NCBI GenBank assembly: GCA_003171035.1
Contig: PMXR01000070.1
Span: 11,713 to 51,865, forward strand
Length of the DNA stretch: 40,153 bases
DNA from: Chloroflexota bacterium
Lineage (GTDB): Bacteria; Chloroflexota; Limnocylindria; Limnocylindrales; CSP1-4
Direction of reading: 5' to 3'
The first letter of the stretch is position 1. Each line of letters begins with the position of its first letter. Of the stretch, positions 26,985 to 36,538 are shown piece by piece. Both the position numbers and the translations under genes were made by a program. Under the pieces are notes generated by a model. That model was not told the DNA's origin, did not search any database, and saw nothing but the letters and a program-made list of their open reading frames with translations.

Positions 26985-28586
26985 TCAGCGGGGATGCGCT
27001 ACGAAGAAGTCGGCGATGAGGCGGGCTGCGTCGAAGGAATCGGGTGAGCCGCCGGCGGACGCGAGGGCGCCCGAAACCTTGGGCCATTGGTGATAGCCGC
27101 CCGTGACGATCCGCGTCGAGACCGTGCTGCCGGCGGCGCATGACCAGGCTCTGGTCGTGGACGGGCCGTCGAGGGCAGTGGTGGCCTGCGAGCCGCAGCC
27201 GTCGAGCGAGCGCCAGCGGTCGATCACATCGACCATCGGCGAGAACGTGATGTCGACCTTGCCGCCGTTGATGGGGATCGTGCCGTCGGCGGTGCCGTGG
27301 ATCGCCAGGACGGAGACGGGCTGTGAGAGTACGCACGGGACGTCGGCGCTACCTGAGGCCGTGGCCATATTGCCCGAGACCGGGGCGATGGCCGCGATCC
27401 GGTCGGACAGCTCGCAGCCCAGGCGGTAGGTCATCATTCCGCCACGCGACATTCCGGTCACGTAGACGCGGCTCGGGTCGACCTTGTCGGTGGCCTCGAA
27501 GTGGTCGATCAGGGCCGAAATGAAAGCGACGTCGTCGGCTCCCGGATGCTTGCCCCATTTGTCGGTGCTCCCGAACGCGTCCCAACCGTCGGCCACGCCG
27601 TCCGGATAGACCGCGATCCAGCCGAGCCGGTCGGCCTGTGCGTCGAAGCCCGTGTCGGATTCGATCTGGAAGCCGTCGCCGAACGAGCCGTGCAGGACGA
27701 TGACGAGGCCCGGCGCGGCGATCTCTCCGGTGGGCCGGTAGACCCTGTAGGTGCGATCGACGGCGTCGGCGTGGATCCGATCGACCTGGGTTCGCCCGGC
27801 CAGCTGGGCGGAGGCTGGTTCGTAGGCCGCGATGAAGGAGGTTGCGGTGGTCACAACGGCGGCGATCGCGACGAGGATCGCGGCCGCCGATCCGATCCGC
27901 CCCGGCGCCGGTATCGACGGCCATCGCAGGCCCGGTCGCAGTCCGGCCGGCCAACCAAGGAGCCACGCTCCCACCGCGGCCGCCCAGAGCGATGCCAGCA
28001 GCTCCACGGGTTCGACAGCCAGGAGCTGGGGCTGGTCGGCGGAGGTGCGGGCCGCCCACGTGGTGGCCCATAGCGCCGTGAGGACCATGGCGATCGCGAT
28101 CAGGTATGTCAGCCAGGAGAGGCCCGGACCGCGCCTGGGAGCGGCTGCCGCCGCCAGGATCAGGCCTATCGGGATCCCGACCAGCACCAGGTCGGCGGCG
28201 ATGGCCGCGGCCGCGCTCACGGTGTAGCCGCCCGGATCGCTCGGCAGGAGTAACGCCATGGTGAAGCGCGCCGCCAGCGCCGGCACGAGCACGATCCCCG
28301 CCAGCAGGGTCATCCCGCGCCGGGGCTCAGTCGCTGCAGCTGCGGCTGCGACCGCAACCAACTGGTACACAACCAGCGCCCCTGCAACCGCCACGATCGG
28401 CCAGTGCCAGTCGGAGTTGCTGAAGAGCCGCTCCGGCCGGGAGATGATCGAGTGGCCGATGTTGGCGTGGGCTACCTCGACTGCCGCCAAGATCGCCCAG
28501 ACCATCGGCGCGGCGAGGCCCGCCATTCCGGCGCGCCGGGCCCACTTCGAACCCCCGAACGGCAGTTCCGTCGTCGATCCGCTCAT
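26985..28586 (-). CDS. Multi-TM membrane protein fused to a PHB-depolymerase/feruloyl-esterase-like alpha/beta hydrolase
   Basis: Start MSGSTTELPFGG with CGGAGGGGAACC RBS; TM segments, then VIVLHGSFGDG, VTGMSRGGMMTYRLGCELSDRIAAIAPVSG, LAIHGTADGTIPINGG, GGYHQWP. Confidence 0.85.
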   Translation of the reverse strand: MSGSTTELPFGGSKWARRAGMAGLAAPMVWAILAAVEVAHANIGHSIISRPERLFSNSDWHWPIVAVAGALVVYQLVAVAAAAAATEPRRGMTLLAGIVLVPALAARFTMALLLPSDPGGYTVSAAAAIAADLVLVGIPIGLILAAAAAPRRGPGLSWLTYLIAIAMVLTALWATTWAARTSADQPQLLAVEPVELLASLWAAAVGAWLLGWPAGLRPGLRWPSIPAPGRIGSAAAILVAIAAVVTTATSFIAAYEPASAQLAGRTQVDRIHADAVDRTYRVYRPTGEIAAPGLVIVLHGSFGDGFQIESDTGFDAQADRLGWIAVYPDGVADGWDAFGSTDKWGKHPGADDVAFISALIDHFEATDKVDPSRVYVTGMSRGGMMTYRLGCELSDRIAAIAPVSGNMATASGSADVPCVLSQPVSVLAIHGTADGTIPINGGKVDITFSPMVDVIDRWRSLDGCGSQATTALDGPSTTRAWSCAAGSTVSTRIVTGGYHQWPKVSGALASAGGSPDSFDAARLIADFFVAHPR

Positions 28587-28705
28587 GGTTCCCCTCCGTT
28601 GCGTGGACCGCCATTGTGCCTGCTGCGTCCGGAAGGTGTCGCGCGCCTCGCCGCCCCTTACGATTGGCCACGCAACGACGTGGACACGGGAGGATCCTTC
28701 AGCGC

Positions 28706-29356
28706 ATGAGCCAACTGCCGCCGCCGGCCTGGACCCCGCCTCCCGGCTGGGCCCCGCCTCCCGGCTGGGGCACGCCCTGGGGATGGCTTCCACCCCGGCG
28801 CTCGCCCGGGTTCAACTGGTCACGGCTGCCGGCCACTCTGCTCGTGGCTCTCATCATCGCGGCGGTCGTCCTGGGCGGACTCGGAGTCGACAGCGCCATC
28901 GCCGCGCCGAGCGCCGGCACGGTGGTCGTCGGCGGGCCGGTGACGTTGACCGCCGCCTCCGGCTGGGTTGAGGTGGCCGCGGACGACGCGTCGTTCACGG
29001 GCGTCGAATTGCGCAAGGCCAACGCCATTCTGACCGCGGAGGTCGCGGGATCGGATTACGCGGGCGATTCGACGTCGCTGCTGCAGACCCAAAAGGAGTC
29101 GCTCGACGGCGAGGTCGCCCAGGCCAGCTACGGCGACTTCCAGACCACCTCGATCAACGGCCACGACACAAGCTTCGTGGTCTTCGAAGCCACCGTCACA
29201 TCCGGTGGGCAGTCGGGCGTGATCGACGGGGAACTCGTCTGCATGATCGTGGACGGCAACGCCGTGGTGGTCCTCGTTGCCGCGGGGCAAGGTCACCTCG
29301 ACCCCGTGATCGACGACGTCACCGCGATGCTCGACAGCGTGAGCGTGGGGCGATGA
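28706..29356 (+). CDS. Hypothetical single-TM protein with Pro/Trp-rich N-terminus
   Basis: MSQLPPPAWTPPPGWAPPPGWGTPWGW, TM, extracytoplasmic domain; 4-bp overlap with the next gene. Confidence 0.8.
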   Translation: MSQLPPPAWTPPPGWAPPPGWGTPWGWLPPRRSPGFNWSRLPATLLVALIIAAVVLGGLGVDSAIAAPSAGTVVVGGPVTLTAASGWVEVAADDASFTGVELRKANAILTAEVAGSDYAGDSTSLLQTQKESLDGEVAQASYGDFQTTSINGHDTSFVVFEATVTSGGQSGVIDGELVCMIVDGNAVVVLVAAGQGHLDPVIDDVTAMLDSVSVGR

Positions 29357-30915
29357 GCGGCTACGTCGGGCCGGTCGGCGGCGCCCCCGGCCAGGCTGCC
29401 GGCGGCCCCGCAACCGGCGGCAGCGCCGCCCGCCCGCCGCGTTGGGGCAGGCAGACTTCGATCGTCCAGCCGCGCCAGCCGGCGTACTGGCTGTTCCTGA
29501 TCCTGGCGGGTATCGGCGCGCTGGTGTTCCTGATCGAAGCGGCGGCCATGAGCACCCTGACGACCGCATTCGCACTGTCGTGGGCGTTGATGGCGGTCTA
29601 CGCCGTCCCGGTCGCCTTCGTCATCTACCGGTTGGATCTGTTCGAGCGTGAGCCGAAGTCGATGCTCGCGGGCGCGATCATCTGGGGCGGCGTCATCGCC
29701 ACCAGCCTGGCCATAATCGCCAACGAAGCGTGGCTGTCGGTGATCGGCAAGGTCACCTCGCCGGACTTCGCTACTCAATGGGGCGCCGCGATCGTTGGCC
29801 CGGGGGTCGAAGAGACGCTCAAGTTGATGGGCGTCGCCATCCTCTTCCTGATCGCGTCCGACGAGTTCGACGGCGTCATGGACGGCTTTGTCTACGGCGC
29901 GATGATTGGGCTCGGCTTCACAGTCGTGGAGGATGTGTCGTACTTCTTCACCGCCGCTGCCGCGCTCCCCGGCGCCGTGAACCAGGCGGGACCGGTCATC
30001 GACACCTTCCTGCTGCGAGTGGGCGCGGGCGGCTTGTACGGCCACGTACTGTTCACCGGCTTGACCGGCATCGGCTTCGCCTATCTCGTGACCCAGCGGA
30101 CGGTCGCACTGCCGAAGCGCCTCGCCGCGGCGGCGCTGTGCATCGCCGCAGGAGTGGCGGGACACGCCATCTGGAACTCGCCGCTCACGGACTTCGTCCT
30201 CGACACGCCCAGCGGCGCCGACCCAAGTGTCCTGCAATGGATCTTGTGGGGCGGTTTGAAGGGGCTGCCGTTCCTGATGCTGCTCGGCGTGCTCGTGGTC
30301 CTGGCAACACGTAGCGAGGAAGCGGGCTTTCGCACGATCGTCGCCGGCGAGCCCGACGCGATGGTCGTGACCGACCACGAGATGAGTGCGTTGGGCAGCC
30401 TCTGGTCCAGGCGGTCGGCGCGAGCCACGGCGGGCCGACTGTACGGCCGGATGGCGGCACGGCTCGTCGGGCAACTTCAGGCGGCCCAGATCGAATATGC
30501 GCTGGTTCGGAGCAGGTCGGACTCCCTCGCCGATCCCGCTCTCGACGCTCAGCGGCTCAAGATCCGCTGGATCCGGTCGCAGCTGGCGGGCACGCCGTAC
30601 ATGCCCACGGTCCTGCTGCCGCAGCCGAGTGTGGCCCCGACCCCGTCTGCGGCCGGCGGCGCGCCGCTGCAGGTTGCCGGCCCGACGGTCGTGCCTGCGC
30701 GGCCGCAAGCGACCCCGGCGCCGCCGATCCACCTCGTTCCACGCGGCGGGATGGCGGCGTGGCCCACGCCCGACGGCTCGAGGCTTCCGGCCGTCGTCCT
30801 GCCGGAACGGCTGCAGTTGGTCGTCGAAGCGCGGAGCGGCGCATGGGCCGAGGTCCGGGCGGCCAACGGCTGGCGCGGCTGGGTTGACGGCAGGCTGCTG
30901 GCGGATCGGCGCTGA
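29353..30915 (+). CDS. PrsW family intramembrane metalloprotease with C-terminal SH3-like domain
   Basis: YRLDLFEREPKSMLAGAIIWGG, GPGVEETLKLMGV, DGVMDGFVYGAMIGLGFTVVEDVSYF, GHVLFTGLTGIGFAY; LQLVVEARSGAWAEVRAANGWRGWVDGRLL. Confidence 0.88.
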   Translation: MSGYVGPVGGAPGQAAGGPATGGSAARPPRWGRQTSIVQPRQPAYWLFLILAGIGALVFLIEAAAMSTLTTAFALSWALMAVYAVPVAFVIYRLDLFEREPKSMLAGAIIWGGVIATSLAIIANEAWLSVIGKVTSPDFATQWGAAIVGPGVEETLKLMGVAILFLIASDEFDGVMDGFVYGAMIGLGFTVVEDVSYFFTAAAALPGAVNQAGPVIDTFLLRVGAGGLYGHVLFTGLTGIGFAYLVTQRTVALPKRLAAAALCIAAGVAGHAIWNSPLTDFVLDTPSGADPSVLQWILWGGLKGLPFLMLLGVLVVLATRSEEAGFRTIVAGEPDAMVVTDHEMSALGSLWSRRSARATAGRLYGRMAARLVGQLQAAQIEYALVRSRSDSLADPALDAQRLKIRWIRSQLAGTPYMPTVLLPQPSVAPTPSAAGGAPLQVAGPTVVPARPQATPAPPIHLVPRGGMAAWPTPDGSRLPAVVLPERLQLVVEARSGAWAEVRAANGWRGWVDGRLLADRR

Positions 30916-30989
30916 CCCCCCACGATTGGACGATGACATCGCTGCCATCGAGACGCCACAATTCAGCGGCATAGATCTGTGGAGGTCAT

Positions 30990-31316
30990 ATGGCGGCAGG
31001 TATGGGCGGGGGCGGGCACGCGACGGTGGTGCTGCTGTTCCCCGGCTGGAACTGGCATTCCTACACGGGTGCGGCGCCGGCGGCACTCGTCGCGATTGAT
31101 CGCCAGGTCTACTTTCCGGGCGAAGTCAGCAAGGGATTCCGGTTCGAGGTCGAGGTTTCGCCCGGGTCGCACGAGCTGACGGTCATTCTGGGCGGCAACT
31201 CCAGAACTGAGACGATCGAGGTGGAGTCGGGCCGGACGTACGAGATCCCGCTCAAGTTCGGCGGTCGTTGGGGCGCTCTGAATATCGAGTTCCCGGGCCG
31301 GGACGCGGAAGCCTGA
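30990..31316 (+). CDS. Small hypothetical beta-rich protein
   Basis: Complete 108-aa ORF, plausible codon use. Confidence 0.65.
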   Translation: MAAGMGGGGHATVVLLFPGWNWHSYTGAAPAALVAIDRQVYFPGEVSKGFRFEVEVSPGSHELTVILGGNSRTETIEVESGRTYEIPLKFGGRWGALNIEFPGRDAEA

Positions 31317-31353
31317 TCCTGCCCCGCCGCCACCCTGGTTGCCCGGCACAAAG

Positions 31354-31381
31354 ACGCCGCCCGAGTTGCCCCGGGCGGCGT
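31354..31381. terminator. 10-bp stem hairpin between convergent genes
   Basis: ACGCCGCCCG-agttgccc-CGGGCGGCGT. Confidence 0.7.
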
Positions 31382-31411
31382 TGAGAAGCGGCGTCGAGGA
31401 CGTGTCGGAAG

Positions 31412-34105
31412 TTACTCCTGCACGGCTTCGAGTCGAATGCGTGCGTCGACGATGACGGCGCCTTCGGGCCGGACGATGACAGGGTTGCAGTCCATTTCGG
31501 AAATCTCCGGATGCTGCTCGACCATCGCAGCCACTCGGAGCAGCAACTCCTCGAGACCGGCCACGTCGCACTTCGGGGCGCCGCGGAAGCCGTCGAGGAG
31601 CGGGAAGGTTCGTAGTGAAGTGACCATCTCGTGGGCGTCGCGATCGGTTAGCGGCGTGATCCGAACCTTGACGTCTTTGAGCACTTCGACGGCAGTGCCG
31701 CCGGCGCCGCAGGCCACGACGGGCCCGAAGAGCTTGTCGTGGACGACGCCGACGAGCATTTCGACGCCGCCGGACGGAACCATCTGCTGGATGAAGAACT
31801 TCTCGACCGTGGTGCCCTGAGCGGCGATGCGAGCGGCCATTTCGACGGCCTGCTCGGTCACCTCGGCGGCACCCTCGAGATTGAGAACGACGGCCTTGGC
31901 CTCGGTCTTGTGGATCAGCTTGGGAGCGACGCCCTTGAGCGCCACCTTGCCGCCGATCTCGGCTGCGGCCGCACCGGCCTCTTCCGGAGTGTTCGCCAGA
32001 CGCCAGGTCGCCATCGGCACGCCGTAGGCACCAAGCAGTTTCGCGACCTCGTCGGGCAGGAGCCAGCGCGACTTCTCGGCACCGGGAGCCTGCATGGACC
32101 CGAGAACGCCGGCGACCAGCGCCTTGGCCTCGGAAGTGCGGACGTCGGTGTACTTCGGCACGACGCCTTCCGGAGTCGTGGCCCAGATGCCGTATCGAAC
32201 GGCGTGAGCGAGGGCTCGAGCGGCATCTTCCGGGAACGGATAGGACGGGATCGAGAGGCCCTCGGTCTTGAGCGTGTCCGGCGTGCCCTTGCTCGAAAGG
32301 AAGACGGACAGCATCGGGATTTCTCGCTCGATCTCGAGGGCCGCGGCACGGACGCCGGCGGCGATCTCCTCGGAGTTGGTCACGAGAACCGGGACGTAGA
32401 GGATGATTACGGCGTCGATGCCGTCCCACTCGGCCAGGAGCTTGAGGGCCTTGCGGTAGGACTCGCCGGGGGCGGCGGCGATCATGTCGACCGGGTTGTT
32501 GAGCCCGGCGTCGGCCGGCAGGAACTCGGCCAGCTTGGCCTTGATGTCGTCGGGGACCTGCGGCACGATGAGGCCGTCGGCCTCGCAAGCGTCGGCGCAG
32601 AGGATGCCGGGGCCGCCGCCGTTGGTCAGGATCGCGACGCGGTTGCCCTTGGGCCGTGGCTGGTTCGCGAGCAGAGTGGCGACGTCGAAGAACTCACCCA
32701 GAGTGTCCGTTCGAATGACGCCCGCCTGCTTGAACAGGGCGTCGACCGTCACGTCGGAGGCACCGAGCAGCGCACCGGTGTGGGACGACGTGGCGCGGGC
32801 ACCGGCGGAGGAGCGGCCGCTCTTGACCGCGAGGATCGGCTTCTGGCGGCCTACGCGGCGCGTGATCCGGGCGAACTTGCGCGGGTTGCCGAGCGATTCC
32901 AGGTAGAGAGCGATGACGTCCGTGGCCGGATCGTCGGCCCAGTATTGGATGAAGTCGTTGCCCGAGAGGTCGGCCTTGTTGCCGACGGAGATGAAGGTCG
33001 AGAGGCCCAGGTTCAGGGTATTGGCATACTCGATGACGGCCAGCCCGAGGGCGCCCGACTGCGACAGGAACCCGACGTTGCCCTGGATCGGCGCGTTCGG
33101 GGAGAACGTCGCGTTCATCCGAACGTCGTCGTGGGTGTTGATGACGCCCATGCAGTTGGGTCCGATGACCCGCATTCCGGCTTCGCGGGCGATGCCGAGC
33201 AGTTCCTTCTGCATCTCCTTGCCGGCGGGGCCGGTCTCAGCGAAGCCGGCGGTGATGACGACCATGCCGTGAACGCCCTTCTGGGCGCACTCGCGGGCGG
33301 CTTGCATCGTCAGCTTGGCGGGCACGACGATGACGGCCAGGTCCACCGGGCCGTCGATGTCGAGGATTGACTTGTAGGCACGGACCGACTGGACGACTTC
33401 GGCGCCCGGATTGACCGGGTAGACGGGGCCGTTGAAGCCGCCGTCCATGAGGTTGTGGAAGACCTCGCCGCCGATGGTGCGGCGCTTGCGGCCGGCGCCG
33501 ATCACGGCGATCGAGCGTGGGGCGAGCATGCCGCGGACGGCGTTCATGGCCGCGATCTGCTCACGGGCCTCGAAGCGCGCTTGTGCCTCCGGTGTGATCG
33601 ACGTCGCGAACTCCACGTGGATCTTGCCCGGCTCGGACTTCATGGTGATGCCGAAGCCGCTCTCTCGGAACAGCTCGAGCATCTTGTGGTTGTCCGCCAA
33701 CACGTCGGCCTCGAAGACGGCGACGCCGTCGGCGGCAGCGGCTTCGGCCAGCCGCTTGAGCAGCAGCGTTCCGAGGCCGCGGCCCTGGAACGAGTCGGTC
33801 ACGGTGAACCCGACTCGGGCCCGATCGGCGGTGGCCTTGTCGTAGCTCGCCTGCCCGACTACCTCTCCGGCCTGGACGGCGAGTACACAGCAGTCCTCGC
33901 AATCTGCGACGCCGGCCCAGCGCCGGGCCGTTGCCTCGAGGTCCATTGCGGCGTCGCCGAACCGAAGTCGGCGAGATTCATCGGAGAGGGCCTTCAGGAA
34001 GCCCAGCATCGCGGCTGCGTCTGTGGCGTGTGCTGCCCTGATGCGGACCGACGAGCCGTCGCGGAGGACTACGTCGATGTCGCCTGGCGAGTAAGTCGTG
34101 CTCAA
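31412..34105 (-). CDS. N-terminal GNAT acetyltransferase fused to ADP-forming acetyl-CoA synthetase-like domains (CoA-binding, ligase, ATP-grasp)
   Basis: VGFTVTDSFQGRGLGTLLLKRLAEAA; SIAVIGAGRKRRTIGGEVFHNL; SQSGALGLAVIEYA; SGRSSAGARATSSHTGALLG; GVVHDKLFGPVVACGAGGTAVEVLKDV. Probable TTG start. Confidence 0.93.
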   Translation of the reverse strand: MSTTYSPGDIDVVLRDGSSVRIRAAHATDAAAMLGFLKALSDESRRLRFGDAAMDLEATARRWAGVADCEDCCVLAVQAGEVVGQASYDKATADRARVGFTVTDSFQGRGLGTLLLKRLAEAAAADGVAVFEADVLADNHKMLELFRESGFGITMKSEPGKIHVEFATSITPEAQARFEAREQIAAMNAVRGMLAPRSIAVIGAGRKRRTIGGEVFHNLMDGGFNGPVYPVNPGAEVVQSVRAYKSILDIDGPVDLAVIVVPAKLTMQAARECAQKGVHGMVVITAGFAETGPAGKEMQKELLGIAREAGMRVIGPNCMGVINTHDDVRMNATFSPNAPIQGNVGFLSQSGALGLAVIEYANTLNLGLSTFISVGNKADLSGNDFIQYWADDPATDVIALYLESLGNPRKFARITRRVGRQKPILAVKSGRSSAGARATSSHTGALLGASDVTVDALFKQAGVIRTDTLGEFFDVATLLANQPRPKGNRVAILTNGGGPGILCADACEADGLIVPQVPDDIKAKLAEFLPADAGLNNPVDMIAAAPGESYRKALKLLAEWDGIDAVIILYVPVLVTNSEEIAAGVRAAALEIEREIPMLSVFLSSKGTPDTLKTEGLSIPSYPFPEDAARALAHAVRYGIWATTPEGVVPKYTDVRTSEAKALVAGVLGSMQAPGAEKSRWLLPDEVAKLLGAYGVPMATWRLANTPEEAGAAAAEIGGKVALKGVAPKLIHKTEAKAVVLNLEGAAEVTEQAVEMAARIAAQGTTVEKFFIQQMVPSGGVEMLVGVVHDKLFGPVVACGAGGTAVEVLKDVKVRITPLTDRDAHEMVTSLRTFPLLDGFRGAPKCDVAGLEELLLRVAAMVEQHPEISEMDCNPVIVRPEGAVIVDARIRLEAVQE

Positions 34106-34232
34106 AATGCGGCCTCGTTATAGGGAGGGCCTGAGGGGCCCCGGCGTGCGGAAATGACCCGCATCGGAATGCTCCCGCGGGGGCATCGGCGCTTTCCAAA
34201 AGCATCGCGGATCGGCGGTTGACCCAGTAGGG

Positions 34233-34381
34233 CCAATGGGCGCGCCGAGCGGGCCGGAAGGCCCGGGCGGCCGGGACGCGAGAAGCTCGACCGGACCCGG
34301 CCATTGGACGGAAGGGCTAGGTCCCATGACCGGTTGCCAGCGGGCAACGGCGATCTGGGCCGGTGTCGGCGGGCACCGTCC
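34233..34381. ncRNA. Candidate structured leader/ncRNA (family unknown)
   Basis: Outer stem CCAATGG/CCATTGG enclosing GGGCC-GGAA-GGCCC and GGCCGGG/CCCGGCC (with inner CGAG-AAG-CTCG), followed by GGTC-CCAT-GACC and GTTGCC-AGCG-GGCAAC. Confidence 0.3.
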
Positions 34382-34588
34382 GAAGGAACCTGGAGCCGCT
34401 GGGCCCATCGGCCGGCACCCTGCACTGGATGGTCGAATAGGTGTGGTTGAGGGTGTTTGGGTTGCCTTGCGATGGGCCTAACAAGGCCGCGCCGGCCGGC
34501 CCGCGCCGCAATTCGGGAAGCCGGGGTCCTGGGTGCCAGGACCGCCGTACCATTGCTGCGGTTACCCGGCCGTCCCATCCTGGCTCCC

Positions 34589-36538
34589 ATGACGGACGCA
34601 AGTGTCCGGCGCCGCGGACGACTCTATTTCAGCGTGGCTATGGCTGTGCCGTTGGCACTGCTGCTACTGGCCGCCGCCGTTGGAGCTGCCTCGGGGCATG
34701 ACGGGACCCACAGTTCGCTTACGAACGCCCACGTCTCTCCGACCTCCGCGGTCGCGGGCACCGTGATCACGTTCAGTGTCACGTTCACCGACACGACCGG
34801 CGCGCCGCCTCACTCCGTCGCGGTGATCTACGGCGGCACCACTGCCGCCATGAACGGCTCGGGCTCGGACTACCTCCACGGTGTCCAGTTCAGTGGCACG
34901 GCCAGGCCGGCGGCGGGGACCTACGCGGTCAGCTTTAGGTCGATCGACGCCAACGGCCGTTACGTTGTTCTCAAGCTTCCCGACGCTCTGACGATCACTC
35001 CGGCGCCCACGTCGACGCCCAAACCAACGGCCACGCCGACGCCCAAATCAACGCCTACGCCTACGCCTACGCCGACCGCGACCCCCACGCCCACGCCCAC
35101 GCCCACGCCCAAACCCATTACCACACCCAAACCGACGGCATCGACTGCGCCTGCGACGCCTCCCACGCAGCATCCCAAACCGGTCTATCACCCGCCCGTC
35201 ACCCCCAGCCCTCGAACGGGCGGCGGAGCGGTGAAGCCCCAGCCTACTGAAGACGCCGCGGCCGGCAGCGGAGCCAGCCCGTCGACCGGTGCCGCCCTCG
35301 GATCGACTTCGAGCGACGGCTCAGGTACGGCCGGCGACCCGATCGCGACGGCAGGTGGAGCGCCTGATTCGATCGTCGACCTGGCCGCCTACGAATTGAC
35401 CAAAGGCGTGATGGCGCCGAGTGGAACAGCGGCCTCGACATCAGGCTTCTACCGCGGCGGCAGCGGGTCGCTGGATAGCATGATCGTCGCGTTGCTTCCG
35501 ACAATCGCGACCGCATCGGCCGGTGGCGCTGCCTGGGCCGCGTTCGCGTTGTTCGGCAAACGCCGCCGCGACGACGATGAATCCGAGGATGCGCTCCTCG
35601 CCGCGGCCGCCGCCGCCCAGGTTGGCTACGAGGCCGGAGCTGCGCCCGGTCTGGAAGCGGTCGATGAGTCGCTCCTGCCACGCTGGCGCAGGCCCTCGCT
35701 CCAGCAGGTCCGGCGGACCGATCCGCTGCGAGCGGCAGAAGCCGCCCCGTCCATGTCGTTCGCATCGTCCGGAGTTTGCCCGTTGGAGGACTACGAACGC
35801 CGCCAGATCGGTTATCGGCTGGTGCGTCTCCTCGACTCGCCGGACGAGCTTCGGTCCAGGGAGATAGGCATCCTCGACCAGGGCGACGAGGTTCAGCTGC
35901 TACAGCGCCACGGTGCCTACTGGCTGGTGCTCTGTCCCGATGGCCGGCAGGGCTGGCTACATCGCATGACTCTGGCCGACCCGTTCCAGGCCGCCCAGTC
36001 GCAGGCCGAGCCTGAACCGCTTCTTCTGGCCGAAGAGTGGCAAGGCACCTCGGACGGCATCGAGTATCCGGAAGAGGCGAGCACCGATGGGCTGCTCGAG
36101 GCCTACATGACGGCTCGCCGCGATGTCCTGCGAACCATGGCCGATGAGTCGGTCGGGTCGGAGCCGACGGTCGACGTGATGGGCCACGCGGCCTTCCAGG
36201 GAGCAACCTTCGCCGCTCCGACAACCGAGTTCCCGGCCGCCGTTCCGGCCAGGGAGGCACCGGCAGTAGAGTTCCTGACGGATGCGGCCACTGAGGCTGC
36301 CACGGCTGCGGCTGACGCGGCGACTGCGGCGGCTGCGGCGGCGGCAGCGGCTGCCACTACGGCAGTGGCTGCCACTACGGCTGCGGAGCCTGAAGTCTCC
36401 GACTCTCCCGCTTCCGAACCTCTCGCCTCAGAATCAGAACATGCTGGTGAGAGATATTCGGCACGAAAGAGTGCGGGTAGCCATAGGGCCGCAACCTCGT
36501 CCCGGACTGGTACCAAATCACGTCGCCCTTCACGGTGA
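34589..36538 (+). CDS. Secreted/TM surface protein with Thr/Pro-rich linker, one TM and SH3-like domain
   Basis: Signal-like VAMAVPLALLLLAAAVGAASG; (TPTPKP)n linker; IGILDQGDEVQLLQRHGAYWLVLCPDGRQGWLHRM. The C-terminus runs antisense into the methyltransferase gene. Confidence 0.75.
   Translation: MTDASVRRRGRLYFSVAMAVPLALLLLAAAVGAASGHDGTHSSLTNAHVSPTSAVAGTVITFSVTFTDTTGAPPHSVAVIYGGTTAAMNGSGSDYLHGVQFSGTARPAAGTYAVSFRSIDANGRYVVLKLPDALTITPAPTSTPKPTATPTPKSTPTPTPTPTATPTPTPTPTPKPITTPKPTASTAPATPPTQHPKPVYHPPVTPSPRTGGGAVKPQPTEDAAAGSGASPSTGAALGSTSSDGSGTAGDPIATAGGAPDSIVDLAAYELTKGVMAPSGTAASTSGFYRGGSGSLDSMIVALLPTIATASAGGAAWAAFALFGKRRRDDDESEDALLAAAAAAQVGYEAGAAPGLEAVDESLLPRWRRPSLQQVRRTDPLRAAEAAPSMSFASSGVCPLEDYERRQIGYRLVRLLDSPDELRSREIGILDQGDEVQLLQRHGAYWLVLCPDGRQGWLHRMTLADPFQAAQSQAEPEPLLLAEEWQGTSDGIEYPEEASTDGLLEAYMTARRDVLRTMADESVGSEPTVDVMGHAAFQGATFAAPTTEFPAAVPAREAPAVEFLTDAATEAATAAADAATAAAAAAAAAATTAVAATTAAEPEVSDSPASEPLASESEHAGERYSARKSAGSHRAATSSRTGTKSRRPSR

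Noticed and set aside
29293-32588. Long minus-strand ORFs 29293-31086 and 30963-32588
   Set aside because: Antisense or wrong-frame shadows of PrsW and the synthetase; Arg/Gly-biased composition.
31739-33370. 543-aa plus-strand ORF
   Set aside because: Shadow ORF antisense to the GNAT-acyl-CoA synthetase gene.
34251-34264. GGGCC-GGAA-GGCCC hairpin as SRP RNA domain IV
   Set aside because: It has the GGAA loop but lacks the asymmetric A-rich bulge (AGCAGC side) diagnostic of SRP RNA.
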